DNA of 64,000 bases from Gammaproteobacteria bacterium RIFCSPHIGHO2_12_FULL_35_23 (GTDB lineage Bacteria > Pseudomonadota > Gammaproteobacteria > UBA12402), in NCBI GenBank assembly GCA_001801465.1, contig MGXT01000001.1, positions 45,946 to 109,945 on the forward strand. The letters run 5' to 3'. This document shows positions 1-8,594 of the stretch, piece after piece. The notes under the pieces were generated by a model. It saw only the letters and a list, made by a program, of their open reading frames with translations, did no database searches and was not told the DNA's origin. Each line of letters opens with the position of its first letter. The first letter of the stretch is position 1. A program made the position numbers and the translations under genes.

Positions 1-244
1 TTTTACAACCTCTAATTATTTTCATAATTATTTCTGCCCATAATTTTAGCCGATGGTAAAAATTTCATTTCTCTTAACAATAAAGAGAACTTTCCTTATC
101 ACTCAAAAACCATCAGCTTTGTCATCAAGGCTAAGGAAAAATCTCTGCTTCAACTAAGTTAGAAAATTGATTAGCAGTAACTTATTTTTTATAAAGCCTT
201 TTCTTTCACGCTGTACAGTTATGCACTAATTAACTTTAATTTAA
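1..244. other. Non-coding stretch downstream of the hisH-like gene
   Basis: No credible open reading frame is seen here. A perfect 7-bp inverted repeat (69-75 with 83-89, 7-nt loop) lies about 155 bases beyond the hisH-like stop. It could act as a weak terminator on the minus strand, but no clear T-run follows it. The missing legionaminate genes (2-epimerase, CMP-sugar synthetase, amidotransferase) are not in this stretch and, if present, must lie beyond the window. Confidence 0.5.
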
Positions 245-895
245 TTACTCAATATATTCAACAAACTCTTTAAGTACCTTTAATCCCGCTTCACCACTTT
301 TTTCAGGATGAAATTGTACGCCTACTACATTATTTTTTTTAACAGCACAAACAAAACTATTGTCTCCATAATCACAGGTTGCTAAAACATGCTCAGATTC
401 ATCACATTGTACATAATAGCTATGAATAAAATATTGATGCTCTTGCTCTAAATGCTTAATGATACTTTCATCAAACTTTTTTCTATTATCTGAATAGACA
501 TTTATTCTATTCCAACCAATATGTGGTAATTTATAAGGAGGAAACGTTACAGCGAGCTTTTTTACTGAACCCTTGATAACATCAAGGCCAATATGATAAC
601 CGTTTTCTTCGCTGTCTGTAAATAACAGCTGCATGCCTAAACAAATACCCAAAACTGGTTTTCTGCTATTAATATATTCTTTTAATAAAGAAAACAAATT
701 TAATTTTATTAATTCATTACAGGCTGCTCCAAAAGCACCCACACCAGGAAAAATAAGCCCATTAGATGCCATAACTTCAGTTGGATTGGAAGTAACTAGT
801 ACATCAACTCCAAGTTTTTTAAAAGCATTAGAAATACTACGTAAATTTCCTAAACCGTAATCTAATATTGCGATTGTTTTTTTATTAGGCCGCAT
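245..895 (-). CDS. HisH-like glutamine amidotransferase subunit of the glycan locus
   Basis: A 216-residue class I glutamine amidotransferase of the HisH type, which hydrolyses glutamine to ammonia. The nucleophile is C85 in GICLGMQLL, and the His/Glu of the triad are H196 and E198 in QFHPEKS. The P-G-V-G-A-F oxyanion-strand motif sits at about 50-55. It is two bases downstream of the hisF-like gene and ends the operon. No other histidine gene is nearby, and all upstream partners belong to legionaminic-acid synthesis. By analogy with the HisH2/HisF2 pair that feeds WbpG in Pseudomonas O-antigen loci, it probably delivers ammonia for an acetamidino group (inference). The WbpG-like partner is not in the window. 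Confidence 0.88.
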   Translation of the reverse strand: MRPNKKTIAILDYGLGNLRSISNAFKKLGVDVLVTSNPTEVMASNGLIFPGVGAFGAACNELIKLNLFSLLKEYINSRKPVLGICLGMQLLFTDSEENGYHIGLDVIKGSVKKLAVTFPPYKLPHIGWNRINVYSDNRKKFDESIIKHLEQEHQYFIHSYYVQCDESEHVLATCDYGDNSFVCAVKKNNVVGVQFHPEKSGEAGLKVLKEFVEYIE

Positions 896-897
896 CT

Positions 898-1644
898 TTA
901 AACTCTTACCTGAAGCTTCATTGCTAAAAGCTTTTCTTTAATGATACTAATTGGCATTAGATTATAATGAAGAACTGAAGCCAAGGCTATGGCACTAGGA
1001 CAGGTTTCTTGGATCAGTTGCTTAAAATGTAAATCCGTTCCTGCACCGCCACAAGCAATTACTGGTATACTAACAGCTTCATTAATGGATTTAATTAAGG
1101 AAATATCAAAACCTTGCCGGGTACCTTCTTGATCTACACTTGTTAATAATATTTCTCCAGCTCCTAACGCTTGCAGTTTTATAGCCCAATCTAGAACCTC
1201 TAAACCTGTTTTTTCCCTACCATTATCAATATAAGCTTCCCAATGATTTCCTATTTTCTTTGCTTCAATGGAGGCAACCACACACTGTGAACCATATTTT
1301 TCAGCAACTTCAGAAATAAAAGCTGGTCTTTTCACTGCCGCTGTATTGATTGCTATCTTATCAGCACCCGCTAATAAGGCTGTTTTAACATCTTCCATAG
1401 TACGCAGACCACCACCAATAGTAATGGGAATCAAGATATCTTCACAAGCTTTACGAATTATGGAAAAAAGATTGTTTCTATCATAAAGTGAAGCAACAGC
1501 ATCCATGAAAATTATTTCATCAGCTCCTTGCAAATAATATTGCAAAGCTAACTCATTAGGATCACCTATTTTTCTTAGTCCCTCTAAATGTATTCCTTTG
1601 ATAACAAATTCGTTTTTTACATCCAATCTAGCAATAACTCTCAT
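898..1644 (-). CDS. HisF-like cyclase subunit, probably an ammonia channel for sugar amidination
   Basis: A 248-residue TIM-barrel protein of the HisF family. The N-terminal RLDV strand keeps the first catalytic aspartate (D8), and the GGG phosphate-binding loop is at about 77-79. In the strand that carries the second catalytic aspartate in true HisF (AIDAKR), this protein reads SIEAKK, so the residue is E127. A change at that position argues against imidazole-glycerol-phosphate synthesis. The gene sits 39 bases after a PtmE-like gene and 2 bases before its HisH partner. With HisH it most likely forms a glutaminase/ammonia tunnel serving an off-window amidotransferase. The family call is secure; the role is inferred from context. 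Confidence 0.87.
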   Translation of the reverse strand: MRVIARLDVKNEFVIKGIHLEGLRKIGDPNELALQYYLQGADEIIFMDAVASLYDRNNLFSIIRKACEDILIPITIGGGLRTMEDVKTALLAGADKIAINTAAVKRPAFISEVAEKYGSQCVVASIEAKKIGNHWEAYIDNGREKTGLEVLDWAIKLQALGAGEILLTSVDQEGTRQGFDISLIKSINEAVSIPVIACGGAGTDLHFKQLIQETCPSAIALASVLHYNLMPISIIKEKLLAMKLQVRV

Positions 1645-1683
1645 TACTCTCTCTATGCTTTTATTCTTTAAATTGAAAAAATA

Positions 1684-2736
1684 TTAAAAATAATTTAAAT
1701 ATTCTTTTTCTGCCTTACAAAAATCTTCTGATTGGCCAATATCCAACCAATATTCATGAATTGGAAACATACTTACTGTTTTTTCTTTATCAATTAATGT
1801 ATTAAGTAACGCTGGCATGTCACAGTATTGCTCAAGCTGAAAGTCCTGAACAATTTCTGGCTGCAAAACATAAATACCTGCATTCACAAAAAAATTATGT
1901 ATTGGTTTTTCTTTTATTGAAATTATAGTATCTGCATTAGCCTCAACAACACCATAAGGAACTTGAAAATCATACCGCCTTACACACATGGTGGCACAAT
2001 TGTTACTTGCCTCTTCATGAAAATTCAATAAATGCTCAAAATTAACTTTCGTTAAAATATCACTATTCATCATGATAATCGGCAAATTAGGTAAATCTTT
2101 AGGCAATAAACTTAAGGCTCCTGCGGTCCCTAAGGGCTTATTTTCATGAATATAATTTATTTTTATACCCCATGCAGAACCATCTCCAAAATAATTAATG
2201 ATTTTTTCTGCAAGATAGTGCACTGAAATATAAAAATTTTTAAAACCATATTCAATAAAACTTTTAATAATATTTTCTAATATAGGTTGATTTCCAAGTC
2301 TTAACATAGGCTTTGGGGTATCCTCTGTCATCGGTCTTAAACGACTTCCAAAACCACCTGCCATTAAAAAAACAGGGTTATCATACTGTTTTTTTTGTAT
2401 CAATTGCTGCAAGGTTTCTAAACCAACCAGCATATTATTATCATCGATTAAAGGTATATGTAATAGCTTATTTTTTTCCATAACTGATAAAATTTTATTC
2501 TTATCTTCATTAATAGTAATAGAGATTGGGTTAGCATTCATGATCTTAGATACTGAGTCATTTAAAGAGATATGTTTTAATAATGCTCTACGTATATCGC
2601 CATCAGTTATGGTTCCAAGTAATTGATTGTCTTCTGTGATCACCAAAGCTATTTGCAGTGAGCCTTGATCAATAATTTCAATTGCTTTTTGTATACTATC
2701 TGTCTTGTTAAGACAGATTTCACGCCAATTTTTCAT
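1684..2736 (-). CDS. CBS-domain nucleotidyltransferase, PtmE-like
   Basis: A 350-residue protein with two CBS motifs in about residues 1-120, followed by a nucleotidyltransferase domain. The latter carries the signature MAGGFGSRLRPMTEDTPKPM near residue 127 and MNSDILTKV, a metal-binding strand. This architecture matches PtmE, which in Campylobacter activates glucosamine-1-phosphate as GDP-glucosamine at the head of the GDP-linked legionaminic pathway. The gene follows the NeuD-like gene by 13 bases. If the parallel holds, LegB and LegC here use GDP- rather than UDP-linked substrates. The PtmA/PtmF partners are not seen in the window. Confidence 0.82.
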   Translation of the reverse strand: MKNWREICLNKTDSIQKAIEIIDQGSLQIALVITEDNQLLGTITDGDIRRALLKHISLNDSVSKIMNANPISITINEDKNKILSVMEKNKLLHIPLIDDNNMLVGLETLQQLIQKKQYDNPVFLMAGGFGSRLRPMTEDTPKPMLRLGNQPILENIIKSFIEYGFKNFYISVHYLAEKIINYFGDGSAWGIKINYIHENKPLGTAGALSLLPKDLPNLPIIMMNSDILTKVNFEHLLNFHEEASNNCATMCVRRYDFQVPYGVVEANADTIISIKEKPIHNFFVNAGIYVLQPEIVQDFQLEQYCDMPALLNTLIDKEKTVSMFPIHEYWLDIGQSEDFCKAEKEYLNYF

Positions 2737-2749
2737 CCTGAGTTTATTC

Positions 2750-3367
2750 CTAATTAAGATAAGTAGTATTAGCTAATACATCTTTATAGACTGTTGCGCC
2801 AGCTGCAATTACTGAATTTTCACCAATCACAACTCCTTGAATAATACTTGCTCCGGTACCAATATGCACATTATTTTTAACTATGACATTACCACTTAAT
2901 GTTGCACCAGGCGCAACATGGCAATGTTCACCAATTATACAATCATGATCAATAGAAGCTTTTGTATTAATTATTGTATTATTTCCTATAACCACAGAAG
3001 GTTGAATAACAGCGCCAGCCATAATTTGAACCCCCTCCCCTAATTGCACATCTAAACCAATTATTGTACAAGGATGAATAACTGAAACAAAAGAATACCC
3101 AGCTGCTTTATATTTTTCAAACAGCTGTTGTCTAATTTTATGTTTAGGACCTGGCAGCATCCCTAAACCATTAAGCAAACTGATGGATTTAGCTGTGTAT
3201 TGCAATATTGTTGGTTCTGTTCCTAATATTTTTATTCCAAAAATCGGATTTTCTTCACCGGTTAACGAAACCATTCCTAAAACAAGTAAGTTTAATTTCT
3301 TAACAACATCCACTAGAACTTTTGCATGTCCACCAGCACCAATTATGATTATTTGTTTATCCATCAA
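2750..3367 (-). CDS. NeuD-like sugar acetyltransferase
   Basis: A 205-residue acetyltransferase of the sialic-acid O-acetyltransferase NeuD family. The N-terminus is a Rossmann-like nucleotide-sugar-binding fold (IIIIGAGGHAKVLVDVV, about 5-21). The C-terminal half is a left-handed beta-helix of hexapeptide repeats ending in GENSVIAAGATVYKDV. The start overlaps the end of neuB by 11 bases, so translation is probably coupled. Family members transfer acetyl from acetyl-CoA to an amino or hydroxyl group. In this operon it could be the N-acetyltransferase of legionaminic acid or an O-acetylase; the sequence alone does not separate these. Confidence 0.85.
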   Translation of the reverse strand: MMDKQIIIIGAGGHAKVLVDVVKKLNLLVLGMVSLTGEENPIFGIKILGTEPTILQYTAKSISLLNGLGMLPGPKHKIRQQLFEKYKAAGYSFVSVIHPCTIIGLDVQLGEGVQIMAGAVIQPSVVIGNNTIINTKASIDHDCIIGEHCHVAPGATLSGNVIVKNNVHIGTGASIIQGVVIGENSVIAAGATVYKDVLANTTYLN

Positions 3368-4436
3368 TTAATTCATCTTCTTGATAATTACGTTGTGCCT
3401 CTTTTCCAAGTAGTTCCCAATACTTCATCGGGGATAAACCATTACCCGGCCTTTTCATTGTTAAATTATTTTCTAAATATGTTTGTCCTTGCAATATTTC
3501 TTTTGCTGCAACTAAACTTTTTCTAACAACCAATTTATTTTTTTGTTCTTGAGCACTTGGAATTTTTATACCATTTCCCAAAGACCTCTCTATATCACGA
3601 ATATTTTTTACCATTTGCATTAGCTCTTCTGGATTTAATGAAGCAAGATGATCAGGGCCTTCCATAGCTTTATCTAGCGTATAATGTTTTTCAATGATCT
3701 TTGCCCCAATTGCTACTGCTGCAATAGGAATATGTATTCCTTCACTATGATCAGAATAGCCAACTGGTAATCCAAATGCACAACGCATAGTTTGTATTAC
3801 CCTTAGATTTAAACTGGAAACAGCAGCAGGGTATTCAGAAGTACAATGTAATAAAGAAACTTGTTTTTTTAATGCTTCTTGACCTTCTAAAGAAAGATAG
3901 GCTTCCATAAAAGCATCCGGAGAAGGCTTTTCATTATTACCAATTAAACCAAAAGCAACAATGCCTAAGGCTGCCTCTACCTCACCTAATGTCGCCATAC
4001 CAGTTGATACGATTAATTTAGCTTTGCTTTGTGCGTGCGCTAACAATAAAGGAGCGTTGGTTAATTCTCCTGAGGCGATCTTTAAAGTGTCCAACCCTAA
4101 ATTATCAATTAAGAAATATAAGCTTTCAAAATCAAATGCTGTTGATAAAAAGTTAACATTATATTTTTTGCAATGCTTAAATAGCTCTTTAAATATTTGC
4201 TCTGACAATTCTAATCTTTTAAGCATCGAAAACTGAGTTTCATGGCTACCAGTAGTTTTTTGTTGATATTCTGCTTTAGATGCATTTTTTGATACTAAAC
4301 ATTTGGCTCTAAAAGTTTGAAATTTAACAATATCCGCACCAGCCTCGCAGGCCACCTCTATAAGCTTAAATGCATTATCAGGATTACCATTATGGTTAAC
4401 GCCTGCTTCAGCAATTATTAAAGTGTTATTCTCCAT
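3357..4436 (-). CDS. neuB: N-acetylneuraminate/legionaminate synthase (NeuB/LegI type)
   Basis: A 359-residue NeuB-family enzyme, which condenses phosphoenolpyruvate with a six-carbon amino sugar to form a nine-carbon nonulosonic acid. The N-terminal TIM barrel opens with IIAEAGVNHNG and DIVKFQTF. The mid-barrel GYSDHSEG and EKHYTLDK motifs are typical. A C-terminal SAF (antifreeze-like) domain starts near residue 300 (VVRKSLVAA, MKRPGNG). The neighbouring LegB and LegC homologues make di-N-acetyllegionaminic acid more likely than sialic acid. A 165-base gap separates it from legC upstream and contains a -10-like TATAAT on the minus strand (4507-4512), so it may have its own promoter. Confidence 0.93.
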   Translation of the reverse strand: MENNTLIIAEAGVNHNGNPDNAFKLIEVACEAGADIVKFQTFRAKCLVSKNASKAEYQQKTTGSHETQFSMLKRLELSEQIFKELFKHCKKYNVNFLSTAFDFESLYFLIDNLGLDTLKIASGELTNAPLLLAHAQSKAKLIVSTGMATLGEVEAALGIVAFGLIGNNEKPSPDAFMEAYLSLEGQEALKKQVSLLHCTSEYPAAVSSLNLRVIQTMRCAFGLPVGYSDHSEGIHIPIAAVAIGAKIIEKHYTLDKAMEGPDHLASLNPEELMQMVKNIRDIERSLGNGIKIPSAQEQKNKLVVRKSLVAAKEILQGQTYLENNLTMKRPGNGLSPMKYWELLGKEAQRNYQEDELIDG

Positions 4437-4601
4437 AATTTTCCTTAATTAACAGATTGTTTATTAAATAATATGTTAGCATTTGAGTATTTATCTAGCC
4501 GTCAACATTATAAACACCTAAAATATCAATAATATTCTTCATTAACCAATATAAAAATTACTATTTAGCTCTAGTACCCGTTATAATATAAGCCTTTCTT
4601 T

Positions 4602-5744
4602 TCATTCTGATACACCGCTTGGAATATTTATTAGTCTCTCTGACAAGTATTTTGCATTGTCATCACTAGCAGTAAAACATTTTTTATACATGGGCAATTT
4701 ATTGATTAATTGCCAGGTTGGTCTTGTCATAATTCCTGTATTATTAGTAAACCTTAAAAACTCATCTCTTTTTTCCTTGTTAGATAAGATAATTGCATTA
4801 AGCCAATAATTACTGATGGCATTAGTTGGCTCCATGATGAATTTAATGTCATCTTTTTTTGCAAAAAAATCTTGGTATTGTTTAGCCAAAGCTCGTTTTT
4901 TTAATATAAACGAATCTAATTGTTCTAGCTGAGCAACCCCCAGCGCTGCATTAATATTGGGCATACGATAATTATAGCCAATTTCATCATGGCTATACTC
5001 CCATGGATGGGATAACTTTGCTGTTGTAGTGAGATGCTTAGCTTTTTTGGCGAGGACTTCATTATTAGTAACAATCATCCCGCCGCCACCGGTCGTAATA
5101 ATTTTATTACCATTAAAACTAAACACGCTCATTTTTCCATAAGAACCGACATGTTTATGTTTATAATAAGAACCCAATGCTTCAGCTGCATCTTCAATAA
5201 GCTCTACATGATGCTCTTGACATAATTTTGCAATTAAATCTATTTCTACTGGATGACCAAAGGTATGCATCGGTACACATGCACGAACGACGTTTCCTGT
5301 TATCTTGTTGACACAAGCCTTGTTTTTTTGGATTGTATGTTGCTCAAAAAAAGATTGTAGTTTTGCTGCAGATAAACCCAAGGTATTTAAGTCTACATCG
5401 ATAAATAAAGGATACGCTTGACAATATGATATGGCATTACAAGTTGCAACAAAGGTTAAGGGCTGAGTAATCACTTCATCCTGAGCTTGTACACCCGCAA
5501 GTAATAAAGCAATATGTAAAGCTGCTGTTCCATTTACCACTGCGACCGCATAAGTACTATCAACATAGTTAGCAAATTCTTTTTCAAATCTATTAACATA
5601 GTGACCAACACTTGATACAAAGGTACTTTCAATAGCATCTAATAGATAAGCTTTTTCCTTGCCGTTAAAATAAGGAGCATGTAATGCAACAGGGCTTTTA
5701 AATTTATATAAATCCTTTACAAACTCAACAAAATCTTCATACAT
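4602..5744 (-). CDS. legC: LegC-type PLP aminotransferase
   Basis: A 380-residue DegT/DnrJ-family aminotransferase. The N-terminal block with ESTFVSSVGHYV is characteristic of the LegC subgroup, which aminates C4 of the 4-keto-6-deoxy sugar made by LegB. The PLP-binding lysine is K214 in SFNGNKIITTGGGG, and the cofactor aspartate lies in LIEDAAEALGS. It overlaps the legB stop by 8 bases, supporting a coupled two-step module. The product would be a 4-amino-4,6-dideoxy-GlcNAc nucleotide. It differs clearly from the two other DegT enzymes at 18208-20483, which carry SLHPxK lysine motifs. Confidence 0.9.
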   Translation of the reverse strand: MYEDFVEFVKDLYKFKSPVALHAPYFNGKEKAYLLDAIESTFVSSVGHYVNRFEKEFANYVDSTYAVAVVNGTAALHIALLLAGVQAQDEVITQPLTFVATCNAISYCQAYPLFIDVDLNTLGLSAAKLQSFFEQHTIQKNKACVNKITGNVVRACVPMHTFGHPVEIDLIAKLCQEHHVELIEDAAEALGSYYKHKHVGSYGKMSVFSFNGNKIITTGGGGMIVTNNEVLAKKAKHLTTTAKLSHPWEYSHDEIGYNYRMPNINAALGVAQLEQLDSFILKKRALAKQYQDFFAKKDDIKFIMEPTNAISNYWLNAIILSNKEKRDEFLRFTNNTGIMTRPTWQLINKLPMYKKCFTASDDNAKYLSERLINIPSGVSE

Positions 5745-6726
5745 TATAGAGATCCGCTTTATATTGAGCTAGACACGCAGAATCCATAAACCAATTAATA
5801 GTTTTGGTGATTCCTTCTTCCAATGAAACAGCAGGCTTATAGCCAGTAAGTTTTTGTAGTTTAGTATTATCACACCATAATCGAAAAACTTCGGACGTTT
5901 TTGGCCTCACTCTAGGTTGATCACAAATTAACTCCAGCTCTTCCTTTCTCATAATTCTTTTAATCATATGAAATATATCACCAATTGAAATTTCTTGATT
6001 AGAGCCAATATTAATAGTCTGACCAACAGCTTCATTACATTCAGCTAACATTAATAACCCACGACAAGTATCGGTAATATAATTAAAATCTCGAGTAGGT
6101 GTAATATCTCCAAGCTTTATAGTGGTACTTCCTTTAGCTATTTGAGTTATAACTGTAGGAATAACTGCTCGTGCTGACTGTCTTGGGCCATAAGTATTAA
6201 ATGGTCTTGCAATGATAACGGGTAATTCAAAGGAGTAAAAATAACTCATCGCAATAGCGTCAGCCGCAATTTTTGAAGCACTGTAAGGTGATTGAGGTTG
6301 TAAAGGATGTTTTTCGTCAATTGGCACATATTGTGCTGTCCCATAAACTTCACTGGTTGAGGTAATAATTACTCGTTGAGTATTATTATTTAGCGCAGCC
6401 TGACAAATGTTAGCAGTTCCATTGACATTAGTTTCAATATAGCTGTAAGGAGCCTGATAGGAATAAGGTATCGCAATTAACGCTGCTAAATGAAAAATAA
6501 TATCTTTATTCTTAACTAATTGATTACAAAATACCGGGTCTCTTACATCACCCAACACTACTTTGATTTGCTTTAAATAAGATGATTTTTCAAGCCATCC
6601 CCAGTTTTGAAATGAATTATATTGCACTAATGCAGTTACTTGATAACCTTTATTGCATAATAAGTCAACTAGATGTGAGCCTATAAATCCCTCTGCACCA
6701 GTCACTAAAACTTCTTTATTTTTCAT
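5737..6726 (-). CDS. legB: LegB-type NAD-dependent 4,6-dehydratase
   Basis: A 329-residue extended short-chain dehydrogenase. The Rossmann motif GAEGFIGSHL is at about 10-19, the catalytic YSASK (YxxxK) follows SPQ in the middle, and TSTSEVYG supplies the catalytic Thr/Ser strand. The IPYSYQAPYSYIETN segment is typical of LegB-type enzymes, which convert nucleotide-GlcNAc to the 4-keto-6-deoxy sugar. It lies between the ABC transporter and LegC in one minus-strand operon, with an 8-base overlap to legC. Substrate preference (GDP versus UDP) cannot be read directly, but the nearby PtmE-like enzyme favours GDP. Confidence 0.88.
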   Translation of the reverse strand: MKNKEVLVTGAEGFIGSHLVDLLCNKGYQVTALVQYNSFQNWGWLEKSSYLKQIKVVLGDVRDPVFCNQLVKNKDIIFHLAALIAIPYSYQAPYSYIETNVNGTANICQAALNNNTQRVIITSTSEVYGTAQYVPIDEKHPLQPQSPYSASKIAADAIAMSYFYSFELPVIIARPFNTYGPRQSARAVIPTVITQIAKGSTTIKLGDITPTRDFNYITDTCRGLLMLAECNEAVGQTINIGSNQEISIGDIFHMIKRIMRKEELELICDQPRVRPKTSEVFRLWCDNTKLQKLTGYKPAVSLEEGITKTINWFMDSACLAQYKADLYNV

Positions 6727-6742
6727 TTAAATGTCTTCTTTA

Positions 6743-8575
6743 TTAATTTACTCTAACTTCTTCTTTAGTAAGTTTTGCCATCTGTCGAAATAGAGAACAA
6801 TTTTCACTTAACTCATTATAATTACCCTCATCAACTATTCGACCTTTTTCTAAAATAAAAATCTTATGGCAATTCATTAAGGTAGATAGTCTATGGGCAA
6901 TAATAATAATCGTTTTTTTAACGGACAAATTATAAATAGTTTCCATGATTGTATCTTCTGTTATTCCATCTAATGCACTCGTCGCTTCATCTAAAATAAT
7001 TACTTCTGGTTCATTATATAAAGCCCTTGCAATACCAATCCGCTGTCTTTGTCCACCACTTAGCCTAATCCCTCTTTCTCCTAATACCGTATTATAACCA
7101 TAAGGCAGCTCATTGATAATAAAATCATGAATGCTAGCTGCTTTAGCAGCTTTTTCAACTGCTAGTAAACCAGTGTGATTATTTTCACCCCGACCAAAGG
7201 CTATATTATTGATTACGGTATCATCGGAAATAAAAATATGTTGTGGGACATACGCTAATAATTTTTGCCATGCGCCTAAATTATACCCATCAATTACCTG
7301 ACCATCTATTAGCAATTCTCCTTGATAGGGTTGCAATAACCCTAAAATAATATCAACCAAAGTAGTCTTGCCAGCACCTGTGCTGCCCGCAAAACCTATA
7401 ATACTATTCTTTTTAATCTCCAAAGAGAGATTGTCTAAAATATTATTCGCGGAACTTTGGTATTTAAAGCAAATATTTTTTAATGCAATGCTATCGTTAA
7501 ATGTTAATGCCGTCGTTTCTTTTGATGAGGTTACTTTCATTTCCTTTTCTTTTTCAAACATATCATTATATAGCAGATCTATGGCAGCTAAATTTAATCG
7601 TGCTTGAGACAAAGATACAAAAACGGTTTGTACAGCCGGCATTAACCGATAGCCAGCAAACGCATAAACTGACAACAGAGGAATAATACTATCTCCTTGT
7701 GCATTTAATGCTAACAAAATAATGGTGATTAAAATAATTCCACCAAAGGCAACGGTTTCTAAAGCATATCTAGGTAATTGCGGATAAATATTGCTTTGCG
7801 CTACATAAGTAGCAATTAAATAACTTGGTTTAGAAAAATTATCTAAGAAAAATTTTTCATTATTATAAAGTTTAATTTCTTTGATACCACCAAAACATTC
7901 ATAAGAGGCTTTAAATAATAATTCACTTTCTTCGGTAAGCTTCTTGCCTATCGAATGTAGGCGTTTTCTTAAAGAAAGGAAAATTATTGTATAAATGCCT
8001 CCTATGACAAAAGTGATGGAAAATGCAACCATTGGGTTTACATAAAACAGCAACACCAATATCAACACAATCGCGATTAATTTAGCAAACGCTAAAATAC
8101 CTGGTATTAATACTCCACCAACAATTCTTTCAACCTCTTGCAAAAGATTTTTACTTAGCGTTGATGAGTTTTTGTCTAAGAAATAGCTGTAAGGCAAACG
8201 AAAATAATTGGTTAATAGTTTATAGGCCAGGGTATATCTACGCATATAACCCACACGAAGCATTATCGCCAAAGTTAATGCTGAAGCTGCATTACCTATT
8301 AACAGCACTAAAAATACCGCCACCCCTAAAAAAATTAAAAATGCATGAACACTAGAAAAATTAAAATACGTATAAATAAATTTTACTTTTTCATGCTGTA
8401 ATACAAGGCTTGGTTGAATAATTAAAGCCATAAACGGCATAACAAAGGCTATACCAATAATTTCTAATAGCGCAGTAAAAATAACCGGTATTAATAATAA
8501 ACCAATTATGTATTTTTCTTTTTTGTCAAACAATGCCCACATTTTAACAAACGAATTTTTGCGACTTTTTTTCAT
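6743..8575 (-). CDS. PglK/MsbA-like ABC exporter, probable lipid-linked glycan flippase
   Basis: A 610-residue half-transporter with an N-terminal six-helix membrane domain (about 20-335) fused to an ATPase domain. Walker A is GSTGAGKT (397-404), the ABC signature is LSGGQ (505-509), and Walker B with the catalytic glutamate is VIILDE (525-530). The closest described role for such a protein inside a glycan operon is PglK, which flips undecaprenyl-linked oligosaccharide across the inner membrane; MsbA itself flips lipid A. No Wzx-type flippase is seen in the window, so this may be the export step of the locus (inference). It is 16 bases upstream of legB. Confidence 0.85.
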   Translation of the reverse strand: MKKSRKNSFVKMWALFDKKEKYIIGLLLIPVIFTALLEIIGIAFVMPFMALIIQPSLVLQHEKVKFIYTYFNFSSVHAFLIFLGVAVFLVLLIGNAASALTLAIMLRVGYMRRYTLAYKLLTNYFRLPYSYFLDKNSSTLSKNLLQEVERIVGGVLIPGILAFAKLIAIVLILVLLFYVNPMVAFSITFVIGGIYTIIFLSLRKRLHSIGKKLTEESELLFKASYECFGGIKEIKLYNNEKFFLDNFSKPSYLIATYVAQSNIYPQLPRYALETVAFGGIILITIILLALNAQGDSIIPLLSVYAFAGYRLMPAVQTVFVSLSQARLNLAAIDLLYNDMFEKEKEMKVTSSKETTALTFNDSIALKNICFKYQSSANNILDNLSLEIKKNSIIGFAGSTGAGKTTLVDIILGLLQPYQGELLIDGQVIDGYNLGAWQKLLAYVPQHIFISDDTVINNIAFGRGENNHTGLLAVEKAAKAASIHDFIINELPYGYNTVLGERGIRLSGGQRQRIGIARALYNEPEVIILDEATSALDGITEDTIMETIYNLSVKKTIIIIAHRLSTLMNCHKIFILEKGRIVDEGNYNELSENCSLFRQMAKLTKEEVRVN

Positions 8576-8594
8576 TAATTTTACCGTTTTAATG

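Noticed and set aside
69..89. Hairpin as a firm terminator of the legionaminate operon
   Set aside because: The stem is A+T-rich, lies about 155 bases past the last stop and lacks a T-run; kept only as a note.
245..1644. Histidine biosynthesis genes hisH and hisF
   Set aside because: No other his gene is near, all operon partners make nonulosonic acid, and the HisF-like protein has Glu in place of a catalytic Asp.
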